The position numbers and the translations under genes were made by a program. Positions 10,725-22,199 of a stretch of 64,000 nt of DNA are shown in pieces (the first letter of the stretch is position 1; every line of letters begins with the position of its first letter). The stretch covers positions 354,995 to 418,994 of the forward strand of contig JAEQBH010001504.1 in assembly GCA_016808115.1 (NCBI GenBank), given 5' to 3'. Below the pieces are notes generated by a model that did not search any database, was not told the origin of the DNA, and was given only the letters and a program-made list of their open reading frames with translations. The stretch comes from Tetrastigma voinierianum (lineage: Eukaryota > Streptophyta > Magnoliopsida > Vitales > Vitaceae).

Positions 10725-12334
10725 AAAATAAAAATAGTATCAAAACAATAAAATAACAACTTAATAGCATCTCTGAAAAAATAACTTCAAAGAATTAAAT
10801 GAAATCTCATATTCGTATAATCTTCATCCTCATTATATCCAATAATAACTTCATGACCCACTTTGTAAAGACGATATTCTCGATACTGTCAGCCATCAAG
10901 TATCTATTAATTAAATTTTTTAGAATGCTAACATATAATCACAACTGACTTACATGATATTCAGTTCAAATATATATCTGTGAATATACGGAGGTTCAGG
11001 CAGGATATTTTTATATTTTGTACAAAGATTATATCGTCGTTCTGTGCTGTCCTGACAGATTATTATTATATTATGAACAAATATATACTTGTTAATTTAT
11101 TTTAAATAATGTTACTTATTATTGATTGACTTACTTGGTACAACATTGTATACTACACTATATTAAATATATATAGATTAAATAAAATTTATAGAGAAAA
11201 ATTGTAAATATATAAAAATATGATTAATGAGATAAATAAAAATATTCAATATTTAAAAATCAGAATTTATTTAATTCAAAAGCATTCCAGGATTTTCCAT
11301 ACAATATTTTTTAATATTAAATTATATTAAAAGTATACATTTAAAAATTAAAAAGAAAATAGTTAAAACAAAAAAGTTTAATATATTAATCATATATTAT
11401 AATTATTATTATTTTCAAAACTCAGCAAATATTTGATTCATGTTAAGAGCCAAAATATTAAATTTTATAGATGAATCTTTGAAAATTTTAATTATTATAC
11501 AAAATACTTATAAAAATTAAATAAAAAATTCGGGTTAATTAGACTCACCCAGACCAAACTCATGTGGGCTATCGACCAAAACGGGTCAAACTAATTTAAC
11601 TCAATTTTATTCAAACCTTAAATTTTATAGTCTAAACCTTCAAAAAATAGGGCTAAGGGTTGCCCCATCCAGCTTAATTCTATTATCAGTTCTACTTTCC
11701 AGTCATATTTCCCGCAAAATTAGGGCCCTTCTATATAACATTAGGAAACGCGTGGAGGAATGATACGAGGGCTTTCCATGGCAATTCATTCGAACTTTCT
11801 TAGAAGTGGGTAAAAGTCCACTTTTTTGGCTCAGCATATATAAAGCATTGAAATTTTGTTGTCGGTTGTTTATATGTTTTAAAGAAAAGAGAGAAGCTCG
11901 AAAGTTTAAGCCATGTTTGGTTTCAGGGACATTTTAAGGAAGATACAAAGAAAAAGAAAAGAAAATAGGAAAAAAAATGGAAGGCAAAGAAAGATTTTAA
12001 AAATAAAAAAAGAATTTAATAATACATTATATTTTTGCTATTTTAAATTACTTTTTTTAACTGATCAATATAAAGATCAAATAATATAAGGTTATGTAAG
12101 TTCTTAAATAATTTTATATATATTTGATTAAATACCTTTGAATTTTTTTCATTGTATAATCAAATAGAAAATCATTTTTAATTATTATTTCTTACTATTT
12201 TCCACGAACTAAACACATCCTTGATAAATATTTTTTATATTTAGAGTTTTGATCTAAAAAATGTCAAGGGCAAAACCCAACAATTTATCCAAAAGAAAAA
12301 AAAAATCCATTCATGTTACAATTTGAAAACCCTA
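10725..12334. repeat. Tandem duplication, unit 1, left part
   Basis: This stretch aligns collinearly with 18971-20649. Shared landmarks include AGTATCAAAACAATAAA near 10730, a CCATACAATATTTTTTAATA word near 11298, the GGGCCCTT segment near 11724 and a CAAGGGCAAAACCCAACAA word near 12263. It is AT-rich and contains no ORF of note. It is interrupted at 12334 by a solo LTR, and the remainder of the unit resumes at 18002. Confidence 0.85.
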
Positions 12335-14519
12335 TGTAAACCTGAAAAAATTAGAAAATTTTAAAAATGGTAAAATAATAATAAAAAAATAAATTATCAG
12401 AACGGCGAAGTGTTTAAAAATCCTCTTTCAGATCTCGACGTGATTTAAACGGACCACGTCATAAATTCATCTAGCGCAAAATCTATATGACCTTAAAATT
12501 CATTTAATTTCCAGAAGCACTGAAAATTTTTTACAGTTTTTAAGTCGATAAGTCGTCTGACTTCATGAAAAGATTTTTATTAAAATTCAAATCAGAAACG
12601 ACGAATCCAAGCCATTTAAAATAAATCAACCGGAATAAATAAATTGTTTCAAGAAATGCAGACCAAATAAGATATAGACACATAAAAAAAATCAAAAACA
12701 TAAAATTAAAAAAAAAAAAGATTTTGTCAGAGCAAAAGGCAAAGTTGATCCACGCATCGAGAGCTACGCATGGATACCAAAATCTTGGAGTTTTATCAAA
12801 CTTCATGCGGTAGAGAATTTTCCTACTTAGGTTATTTCTAAATAAAGGTCATTTAACGGTTCAGATTTTCTCAAAGACGGAGAGGTCAGAATTTTAGTCC
12901 CAAAAATTCGGGACTAAGTAAGAATTTTTAGGAATTTCGGGATTGTTTTACGCTTCCAGCTGAATTTCGAGACTGTTGATAGTCGACAGATTTTCGAAAT
13001 CAAGTTTACGTACCGACCGGGTTAAGTTTGGTTTTGATACTCCACTAACGCCTTCTAGCCATACAGAGTTTTGGTATCACAATCATTCAATGATTGAAGG
13101 GACCCAACCCGAGTTTCCTCTTCCTAACTCAAAGGGACCTCCGATTAATCTCTACTGGGATTCGAAAAAACTTTCATTTCTTTTAAACGTGCTTTTAAAA
13201 GTGAATCATGACGAATCTATTTATACAAGACGTTTCCATTAAAATCTTGGTGAAATATGGTGGACAAATTTTTTTTTTTAAACATTAAACCCTTTATAGA
13301 AAATCGAGCAAAGTTTCCTCTGTTTTTCGAACATGTCCCAATTTACAACACCTGTAATAAACAATTTAATGCATCTACATCCAACAACGGGACATCAAGT
13401 CCACCACAACCACTCAAATCAAACTTTAAAATCATTTTCTTTTAAAACCTATATACATTACAAAATAAAGGTGCACAAGTAGTTAGCTTACAAACAAAAC
13501 TATACATTTTCAAAGCACATTACGCGAGTACGTGAGTGTCACTTAGCCCAAGGATGCCTAAACTCGCACATCGCCTCTACCCTCAAAACATTTTATAAAA
13601 CATTTGGAAAAAAGGGTGAGCTAAAGGAGCTCAATGAGAGTACAGTTCATAGGAAAATAATGTTTCCACATATAGTTCAAATACAATGTGTGAAACGATT
13701 GTATAGAGATCTCATTTCCATAAACATTTACTTCTGTGATTCTTTTCCTTTCTCGCTCAAATACAACTTGTAAAACAATTGTATAGAGATCTCATTTCTA
13801 TAAACATTTACTTTACTTCTTTTTCCATATAGTTCAAAATACAATGTAAACAATTGTATCAACATATCTTTTTCAATATACTTTCTTTTCCTTTTGAATC
13901 ATTACATCCACGGAACCCGGTGATATCACAATCACCGTCATTCATGAAAGAACTCCGAGAAACAATTTTACGATCACTGGATGACCCAAAAGGAACTCTC
14001 CGAAATCTTGCCATACCGTTAACCACCATTGGCCCATGAAAGAACCTACGAGGAAACAATCTTACGATCACCGATGACCTAAAAAGGAACCTCCGATAAA
14101 TCGTGTTTTTCTTTTAAATACCATTGCACTATGGAATAAATCACATTATGCATTGGTAAATTTTTCGTACTTTTCACGTGTATGGAAATATGCATCACTC
14201 TTCCCTTCCCTCTATTAAAAAAAAATTCTAACCCTTTTCCCATGTACCATGCATGCGTAAAGTACTTTAGTCGACTCTCCTTTAAACTTTATCTTTGTAA
14301 CATAGGGTAACCATGGATTCAAAAATTTTCATATAACATAAGAGAGAAAATATACATTCATAAACATTTCACTATATATGGAAACCATAAATCATACTTT
14401 ATAAACTATGGAACCATAATCATTTCATTTTCTCAACATAATTTTAAGTCAAGAAAACCACATTTCTTTTCATTTTGAACATTTATAACATAGATATGAA
14501 AACATATACATTGGTAAAC

Positions 14520-14521
<2 letters not shown>

Positions 14522-14565
<44 letters not shown>

Positions 14566-14580
14566 TATATATATATATAT
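14522..14580. repeat. (TA)n microsatellite in LTR-B
   Basis: About 59 bases of nearly pure TA dinucleotide, with one CTA interruption. Confidence 0.95.
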
Positions 14581-16042
14581 TTGCATAAACATTTACATTT
14601 TCCCTCACCTTAGTTATTTAAGCCCTTTTTCCTCCTTTAAACAAAACTTTCCACCTCCACCTTTGTCCTTTATCACCTTCCTTCTACAAGTCACATTATC
14701 CATAAAATCCATTAACTTCCATACCTTAATCATGTTCAATTAAACCATTATCTATATTATACTTTCCAGCAACCCTTAAGCATTTAATCACTTCCAATTG
14801 ATTAAAATCAATTGAACCCAACCTCTTTTGTTCTCATGATTTCTTATGCTAACTCATGGCAATTACTACCTCCATACAATAGCCCACAACACGCCATGAA
14901 ATGGTCATGCCAAAACCCGGCTATTCACATTGACATAACCAAGCAACCTACATACTTGGTGCAAAACATAAATTTTCAGCCATGTTCTAATCATACCCTG
15001 TACTCTACAGGATTATGGATAGAATCTTGACTCAATGAGCTCTCCATAGAGTCCAAGAACACCCAAAACGGAGTTCGGACGAAGAAGCTATGGCCTTTTC
15101 ATTCAAAACTAGTCAATTTACTCTATTTACATTGGAAACAGTATGTGATACCCGATTTCAGGGGTTTTAATCCATAATTTGACACTTGTTCTTTGCACTT
15201 ATTTTGAGATACGGTTCTTAGGGTTCTTCTCCAACTGGAATCACCAAAATCGGATCACGAGCTTCGAAGATATATCTTTAAGCAACCCGGGACTACTCAC
15301 GGTTTTCAAACATAACTAGAAACTGTTTGAACATAGCTCCCCTTTGAACGCATTTCTGAGTCCAAAGGGTCGGAATTTGGATTGATCTATATTAAGGAGA
15401 TATGTTCTCCTATCAGTCTAGTTTATCCATAAATTTGAATTACTCAATTCGGATAAGTGATGGTCAAATTATGGCCAAAATACAATCATGGAGTCTTAAA
15501 AACATAACAAAAAAACTGCCTGAACATAGCTTCACTTGGAATGCATTTTTGAGTCCAAATGGGTCAGAATTTGGATAGACCTATTTAAAGAAGATATGTT
15601 CTCCTATCAGTCTAGTTTATCCAGCAATTGGAATCACTCCATTCGGATGAATGATGGCCAAGTTATGGCCAAAATACAGTCACGGGGTCGGAGAAAAAAA
15701 AACTGGACAGCATCTCCTTGGACACACACATGCCCTTAGACAGAAATTAACCCGAGTAGGAGAAAAACCCTACCTCAAATGGCGTGATTTCACGGGACAC
15801 CACCTTTTCTCGGTTTTCGTGAAAACCCAAACCTTGGACCTTGGCAGAATCTTGTGATTCTGGTACCCCACGTGTAGCCCTAGGTAGGCGTAGATCCAGC
15901 TTTAATTCTTGACTAACGAGGATCCGGCCAGAAGTAATCCGTGAATCAAAGAGAGAAGATTGCTTTTCTTTCTCTCTCTCTCTCTCTTAAGGTTTGGCTG
16001 AGACCAAAATGACAGCTTTTTGGTCATGTTGATTTTTTAGGC

Positions 16043-16082
16043 TATTTATAGTGTGGACACGTGGCCCACGTCGCACCACGTG
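16043..16082 (-). promoter_or_regulatory. LTR-B promoter: TATA box with two G-boxes upstream
   Basis: On the - strand TATAAATA (16050-16043) lies just downstream of two CACGTG palindromes at 16058-16063 and 16077-16082, with a further ACGT core between. The same arrangement occurs at 34732-34771. G-boxes are bZIP/bHLH binding sites in plants. That these drive LTR transcription is inference. Confidence 0.6.
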
Positions 16083-18001
16083 TCACACTTCTTCGGTTCC
16101 GTTTTCGCTCTGAAATAATTTATTTCGTCACGGTTCAGTTTCATCTATCTTAAATGAACATTCTTTAAATATTTGATATTTTTTAGGATTTTTCTAAAAA
16201 TCTCGTTTTCGGGGACCACTCGCCATTTATAATTTCGTGAAAATTAGATTGTCTAGGTGATTCTTGAAATTTGGTAGGTAACTAAGATTTCTCGAGATGA
16301 ATTCAACGGTGAAGTTCGTTTCGTCATCTGAGATCTAGAAAAATTTTAGATTTTTCTGTGACAAATTACCGTTTTGCCATTTTTCAGAAAAAATTGCATT
16401 TTCACCCCTTAACATAATTTCATTTTAATCTATTTCAGCTTCTTTTGGAGCTGATACATTATTATGAACATTTTTTTTTTTCGAGGCTTGTTTTTCGAAA
16501 ATTACTATTCATTTGACTGTTTCTAATCAAATACCTAACTGATCGAAAACGAAATTTACTATTCATGAAAACTGTAAATTCAGGGTCTTACAGTGACGAA
16601 CCGTGAAGGGACCAAGATGTGCCATGTTTTATATGGGTCCAAGATTTTGGCCATTTTGTGTGTTATTATTAGAAAAATAAATAACATGATGTTGCGTGTA
16701 AAAATCATGTTAATATATATTTAGCAGCGTATTAGCACCGAGTGATAAATGGAAATTATATGTAAAAAATATAATTATCCGAGATTTATAAATGTTGCAT
16801 GTGGCTCTTATTATGCATGTGGCATGACATAACATGAAATGACATGATTGCATTTCATATGCTCGGTCACATCGCGTTGAGTCGGGTGTGGGTGCATGGT
16901 ACTGTTATTCACCATTCTTTGTGAATGAGTGGTGAGCTTGGAAATGGGACAACGTCTAACATCGAGACTCACGGTTGTATAAAATAATAATAATAATAAT
17001 CATTTCTGTTTTTAGCGGAAAGCAGATGGGAGTAGATCCCACGAGGTGAAATCGCGAAATTTTGTGCTTGGTCAAACAAATGTATCTAGTGATGAAAGTT
17101 TGCAAAAGTGTCGGAAGGTGTTGCGAAGCCTGCGATGAAACCCCGGAAATTCGCAATCCATATAAACACACGAGATTTGATAAATTAAAATTGGAGGGTT
17201 GTCCAATGCTTTAAGTCATTGGGTGAAACACCAATGACTGGTTTTTCACACTTGGCGTTGCAGGTGTGAGGGAGTCGGTTGGGATTCGGGTTGTGTGCAT
17301 GAGGAGTCTCATCTCATGCATGGCATGGAACATTTCATATAGGATTACATTATTTATATGAAATATGATTTGTTGTTTTATGTATGTCATTACATGTGAA
17401 TTTAGACAGGGAGTAGCCCTCGTAGGAAAATTTTTCTACTGGGTATTGCTCACCCCTTTGTGGGACCCCCTTTCAAGTACAGTGGGTGTACAGGGAGATG
17501 GCGCTCTGACGAGGCCGTGATTATGAAGAAGACCGACATGTGGCCTTGACAATACTTTTATAAAAAGTATTTTATGTAAAAAAGAATTGCTTTTCAGTAA
17601 ATTACTTTTGGACTATTGTATAAATAGTCGGGTATGTAAATATGGTAAGAGGGTCGTGATCAGACTTTTATGGACTGTAATTAAGCATTTTATTTTCATA
17701 TTTAGATTTAAATGTGAATGAATGGGTCCTGATAAAGGGATGTATATTGGGGATATGGATAGATAAATCCTGTGGGGTCAATACTACTTCTGTTGAGATC
17801 TTGGATGAGTTATGATTATATTGTTATATAGGTTGTATGTTGGGTAGAGCTCCCCAAACAAAGAAGACTCTGTCCGAATTTTTTAAAAATATGGATCCCG
17901 ATAAATGGGATACAATAGTGTGGTATCGGGTCACCCAAAATTCACAGAAATTTCGTGGATTGACGGGTTATCAACGGGACCCCCAGATTTAGGGTGTCAC
18001 A

Positions 18002-18970
18002 CGCTTATCCAAAAACTTCCAAACCACCATTACAATCATTTAAAAAGGAAATAAGAAATTATAGTAATAGCCAAATGAGAAAACCATTAGTTCATAAACT
18101 ATTTATTAAGGTTATGTTTAGGTTATTCGAAAATGTTAGGGAAAATGTAAAGGAAAGAAAAAAGAAAGAAAAAAAATGGAAGGACAATAAAACAGACTTA
18201 AATTTGACATATAATTTTTATATACTACTTCAAAACTATATTATTTATTTTGAGTTATTAATATAAAGATTAAATAATTTAAATCTATATATCAATTTTT
18301 AACTAATTTTTTATATTTTATTTTTAAAAAAAATCATTGAATAAAAGAAAAGAGAAAATCATTTTTTTAACATTTTTTTTTCTTATAATTCACATAAACA
18401 ATTGAATTATCTATAAGAAATGACAAAAGACAACTTGTTTAATATTCCTCAGGTATGGCCTTGTGATTGGATTGGTCAGACCCTAAATAAGTTCGAAATG
18501 GAGTTTAGACGGGAAGCTCTTGTGATCCCTCTGCAGATGTGGAGTTTAGAGTCACGATAATAGCCAAGAGGTTGGGAACAAAACCACTTGCTTGATAAAG
18601 AAGATGACAATAAAGTTGATGTAAGTAGTCCCATGCCGTCTTTGCTTCAAGGAAGATCCATAAAACAAGGTGCACCCATCCAAATATTGGGAATAAAATC
18701 AACAACAGCAAAAGTGGGGCAAGTTTGCTACAAAAGAGTCGAATGTGCCGAGTCTTATACTTTTTACCAATAATAATTGCTTGACTGTGGATGAAAATAA
18801 CAACAATAAATATTTTTATCATCCATTTCCCAAATAGGTCATCGCTCATATCAGGTTTTCGTTGGAGACAACCAATCAAGATTGAAGTGATGGTTACGCA
18901 AACTTTCTCTTCTAAATGAATCAATCCTTGATCTTGCTCTTGCTCTTCCTCACTATGATGCCAAGAAAAC
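18002..18970. repeat. Tandem duplication, unit 1, right part
   Basis: It resumes the duplicated unit after LTR-A and aligns with 20650-21911. The shared start is TATCCAAAAACTTCC, and the shared end is GATGCCAAGAAAACAAA. The second copy carries about 300 extra bases (21031-21333). On the - strand it contains the second exon-like stretch of the truncated gene described at 21699-22018. Confidence 0.88.
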
Positions 18971-19014
18971 AAATAAAAATAGTACCAAAACAATAAAGTA
19001 ACAACTAATAGCAT
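18505..19014 (-). CDS. 169-residue ORF across the duplication junction, unknown, probably not a gene
   Basis: This is the longest open frame outside the retroelements. Its first 17 codons come from the left end of duplication unit 2, and the rest from the right end of unit 1, so the start codon exists only because of the junction. From about residue 18 it has a glutamate/glutamine-rich patch (EEEQEQDQ), then HLEEKVCVTITSILIGCL, then long hydrophobic stretches. The corresponding frame in unit 2 is broken by a stop near 21699. A GTAAAAAG donor-like site inside the frame suggests that part of it is intron. Function is not recognised. A weak similarity of AKTAWDYLHQLY to Copia-type gag is not enough to call. 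Confidence 0.25.
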   Translation of the reverse strand: MLLVVTLLFWYYFYLFSWHHSEEEQEQDQGLIHLEEKVCVTITSILIGCLQRKPDMSDDLFGKWMIKIFIVVIFIHSQAIIIGKKYKTRHIRLFCSKLAPLLLLLILFPIFGWVHLVLWIFLEAKTAWDYLHQLYCHLLYQASGFVPNLLAIIVTLNSTSAEGSQELPV

Positions 19015-21911
19015 CTTTGAAAAAACAACTTCAAAGTATTAAATGAAATCTCATATGCACGTAATGTTACGTCGCTATTATATCCCGATAATAACGTGTG
19101 ACTCATGGCGTTAAAAAGATGTATATGCTGATCTTTGGTTAGTCATCGTCATCTATTAATTAAATTTTTAGAATGTTAACAACATAGTCTACATGTCTAC
19201 CTCAGTGAGTGTTCAAAGTTTCAAAAGGCGGGTTATCTAGGAATGGGAGGGGTCTAGGTTCAGGGATATTTTTATATTTAGAATAAAAATATATTTATTT
19301 GTTTTGAAAATTCATCATAGTGAAGATATAACCATATTAAGAAATAAATAAGTGTATGATTTTTTGTTAATTATTTTTTAAAATAACAATATTTTTATTA
19401 ACACTAGTTTAAGTAATAAAGTATTTAAAATATACTGATAATTTGGTTATTAAATATATATATGATTAAATAAAATTTATAGGAGAAATACAAAAAAAAT
19501 TGTAAATATTTAAAATATGATTAATGAGATAAATAAAAATATATTCAATATTAAAACTGTAATTTATTTAATTCAAATGCATTTGGTAATTTTCCATACA
19601 ATATTTTTTAATATTAAATTATCATACAAATTATATTAAAAGTATACATTTAAAAATTAAAAAGAAAATAGTTAAAACAACAAAGTTTAATATATTAATC
19701 ATATATTATAATAATTATTATTTTCAAAACTCTTATGCTATAAAAGAAAATATTTGATTCCATGTTGAGAGCCAAAATATCGAATTTTGTAGATGAATAT
19801 TTAAAAATTTCAATTATTAAGCTAGTTACTTATTAAAATTAAATAAAAATTTCGGGTTAATCGGGTGGCCAGGGCCAGAAACGCATGAGGCACGAGTCAA
19901 AATAGGTCAGCGCCGATTTTATTTGGCGCTTAAATTTTACGACCTAATTCTTAAAAAATGAGGGATAAAATGAGTGCCTTAATTCATATTACCAGTTCTA
20001 CTTTCCAGTCATATTTCCGCAAAACTAGGGCCCTTACACATAACATTAGGAAACATGTGGAGGGAGGAATGATACGAGGGCTTTCCATGGCAATTCATTC
20101 CAACTTTCTTAGAAACGGGCGGAGTAAGATCAACTTCTTTGGCTCAGCATTTGTAAAAACATTTTAAGTGTGTAGTCCGGTTGTTCATATGTTTAAAGAA
20201 AGAGAGAAGCTCGAAAGTTTTTAAGCCATGTTTGGTTTCAGGGACATTTTAAGGAAGATACAAAGAAAAAGAAAAGAAAATAGGAAAAAAAAATGGAAGG
20301 AAAAGTAAGATTTTAAAATAAAAAAAGAATTTAATAATACATTATATTTTTGCTATTTTAAATTACTTTTTTTAACTTATCAATATAAAGATCAAATAAT
20401 ATAAGGATATGTAAGTTTTTAAATAATTTTATTTATATTTGATTGAATACCTTTGAATTTTTTTCATCATATAATAAAATAGAAAATCATTTTTAATTAT
20501 TTTTTCTTACTATATTCCACGAACTAAACACATCCTTGATAAATATTTTTTATATTTAGAATTTTGATCTAAAAAACGTCAAGGGCAAAACCCAACAATT
20601 TATCCAAAAGAAAAAAAAATGCCATTCATATTACAATTTGAAAACCCTTATCCAAAAACTTCCAAACCACCATTACAATCATTTAAAAAGGAAATAAGAA
20701 ATTATCGTTATAGCCAAATGAGAAAACCCTTAGTTCATAAACTATTTATTAAGGTAATGTTTAGGTTATTCGAAAATGTTAAGGAAAATGTAAAGGAAAG
20801 AAAAAAGAAAGAAAAAAAAATGGAAGGACAATAAAATAGACTTAAATTTGACATATCATTTTTATATACTACTTCAAACCTATATTATTTATTTTGAGTT
20901 ATCAATATAAAGATTAAATAATTTAAATATATATCAATTTTTGAATTTTTTTTATTTTTTTATTTTTTTTAAATTCATTGAACAAAAAAAATAAGAAAAT
21001 CATTTTTTTTAACATTTTTTTTCTTATAACTTTGTAGTAACCGAATACAACTCCATTTTATGTTCAAAGAGACTCTTGGCAACTCCATTTTAGGTTCAAA
21101 GAGACTCTTAGAGTTTACTCTTAAGCCCACTTTAGTTCATGTCGTAATTGATAATGTTAAATAGGCATGTAAACCGTTGACATTATCAGTTACAGAAGGG
21201 TAAATGAAATATTTGGTCTTTTTATACACCCTTACTCTTTCTTCGAAAAAAGATATATAAGTATATGTTTAAAAGAAAAACGAAAATATAGCGCCGCTAG
21301 TCAAATCAACTTATCAAGACAGGAGTTACAATTCACATAAACAATTGAATTATCTATAAGAAATGACAAAAGACAACTTGTTTAATATTCCTCAGGTATG
21401 GCCTTCTGATTGGATTGGTCAGACCCTAAATAAGTTCGAAATGGAGTTTAGACGGGAAGCTCTTGTGATCCCTCTGCAGATGTGGAGTTTAGAGTCACGA
21501 TAATAGCCAAGAGGTTGGGAACAAAACCACTTGCTTGATAAAGAAGATGACAATAAAGTTGATGTAAGTAGTCCCATGCCGTCTTTGCTTCAAGGAAGAT
21601 CCATAAAACAAGGTGCACCCATCCAAATATTGGGAATAAAATCAACAACAACAAAAGTGGGACAGTTTGCTACAAAAAGAGTCGAGTAATGCCGAGTCTT
21701 ATACACCAATAATAATTGCTTGACTGTGGATGAAAATAACAACAATAAATATTTTTATCATCCATTTCCCAAATAGGTCATCGCTCATATCAGGTTTTCG
21801 TTGGAGACAACCAATCAAGATTGAAGTGATGGTTACGCAAACTTTCTCTTCTAAATGAATCAATCCTTGATCTTGCTCTTGCTCTTCCTCACTATGATGC
21901 CAAGAAAACAA
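18971..21911. repeat. Tandem duplication, unit 2 (uninterrupted copy)
   Basis: This direct copy of 10725-12334 plus 18002-18970 begins at AAATAAAAATAGTACC and ends at CCAAGAAAACAAA. It is about 2.94 kb against 2.58 kb for unit 1, mainly because of the segment at 21031-21333. It preserves the pre-insertion sequence AAAACCCTTATCC at 20641-20653, so the duplication is older than LTR-A. Copies differ by scattered substitutions and indels. Confidence 0.88.
21031..21333. other. 303-bp segment present only in duplication unit 2
   Basis: In unit 1 CTTATAATTCACATAAAC is continuous (about 18383-18400). In unit 2 the same words are separated by this segment. It contains a 31-bp direct repeat with AACTCCATTTTA and GTTCAAAGAGACTCTT near 21049-21110. 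No clear terminal inverted repeats or target duplication were seen, so insertion in unit 2 and deletion in unit 1 are both possible. Confidence 0.6.
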
Positions 21912-22018
21912 AAATTATTTCAGCGCTAATGAGTAAGTTATTAATGAAGGCATAACTACAGTGATGAACTTAAGAGATAAAGAAAATGAGGCATGCACCT
22001 TGCTTCTCTCGACGCCAT
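21699..22018 (-). pseudogene. 5' end of an unrecognised plant gene, truncated by the duplication
   Basis: On the - strand, a start codon at 22018-22016 (MASREA) sits about 80 bases below a TATA box. A 107-base T-rich interval (21998-21892) starting GT and ending CATCATAG could be an intron. Joining across it gives an in-frame second exon from 21891, beginning with an acidic glutamate/glutamine patch, followed by a hydrophobic-rich stretch, open to a stop near 21699. The donor GTGCAT is weak. Unit 1 has a copy of the second exon but not the first, because the duplication edge falls inside the putative intron. The downstream gene is not identifiable, so this is a promoter-plus-exon remnant. Product unknown. 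Confidence 0.4.
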
Positions 22019-22096
22019 TAACAAATAAGAAGGAACGTGGAGAGACTCTTTGTGATTAAAAACAGATAACGGAGGAAGAGAAGTTAGTAATGATGA

Positions 22097-22104
22097 ATTT
22101 ATAG
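22097..22104 (-). promoter_or_regulatory. TATA box of the truncated gene
   Basis: On the - strand CTATAAAT lies about 80 bases upstream of the ATG at 22018. The expected start site, about 30 bases below the box, would leave a leader of some 50 bases that is CT-rich and lacks an upstream ATG. This is a typical plant core promoter arrangement. The call depends on the gene model. Confidence 0.45.
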
Positions 22105-22199
22105 ATGAAGTATTTGGAGCACCCCACCCCATATACATGCTTTCCACACCGCCGCATATAACTGTATGCTTTATGTACCAACCAATGTTATTGATAAAA

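Larger units (their letters stand above)
13084..16592 (-). mobile_element. Solo LTR (LTR-B) nested in LTR-A, opposite orientation
   Basis: The right end, CAGGGTCTTACA at 16592, is the start of a - strand LTR (TGTAAGACCCTG). From about 14830 to 16592 it aligns with the LTRs at 32021-35127 and 37961-42886. After 16592 the host LTR resumes with GTGACGAACCGTGAAGG, matching GTGATGAGCCGTGAAGG at 29989. The left boundary is not certain. The host is last recognisable at TTTTGGTATCACAAT (about 13083), and I could not find a clean duplication of the GTGAC flank. Repeats of about 85 bp occur at 13670-13870. Confidence 0.7.
12335..18001 (+). mobile_element. Solo LTR (LTR-A) with another LTR nested inside
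   Basis: It starts TGTAAACCTG and ends AGGGTGTCACA, the ends shared by the main LTR family of this window. The left flank is CCCTA and the right flank CGCTT. Each differs by one base from CCCTT, the uninterrupted sequence in the second duplication copy at 20645-20649. With the nested LTR removed, about 2.16 kb remains, close to the 2.2 kb of the outer LTR at 28432-45968. No gag or pol motif is present, hence solo LTR. The conserved LTR blocks near 12430-12490 and 12745-12800 are present in degraded form. Confidence 0.85.

Noticed and set aside
10515..11700. GGGTT/AACCC-rich blocks near 10515-10670 and 11520-11600 as ends of one DNA transposon
   Set aside because: The blocks are only loosely complementary, and no target duplication or terminal inverted repeat could be fixed.
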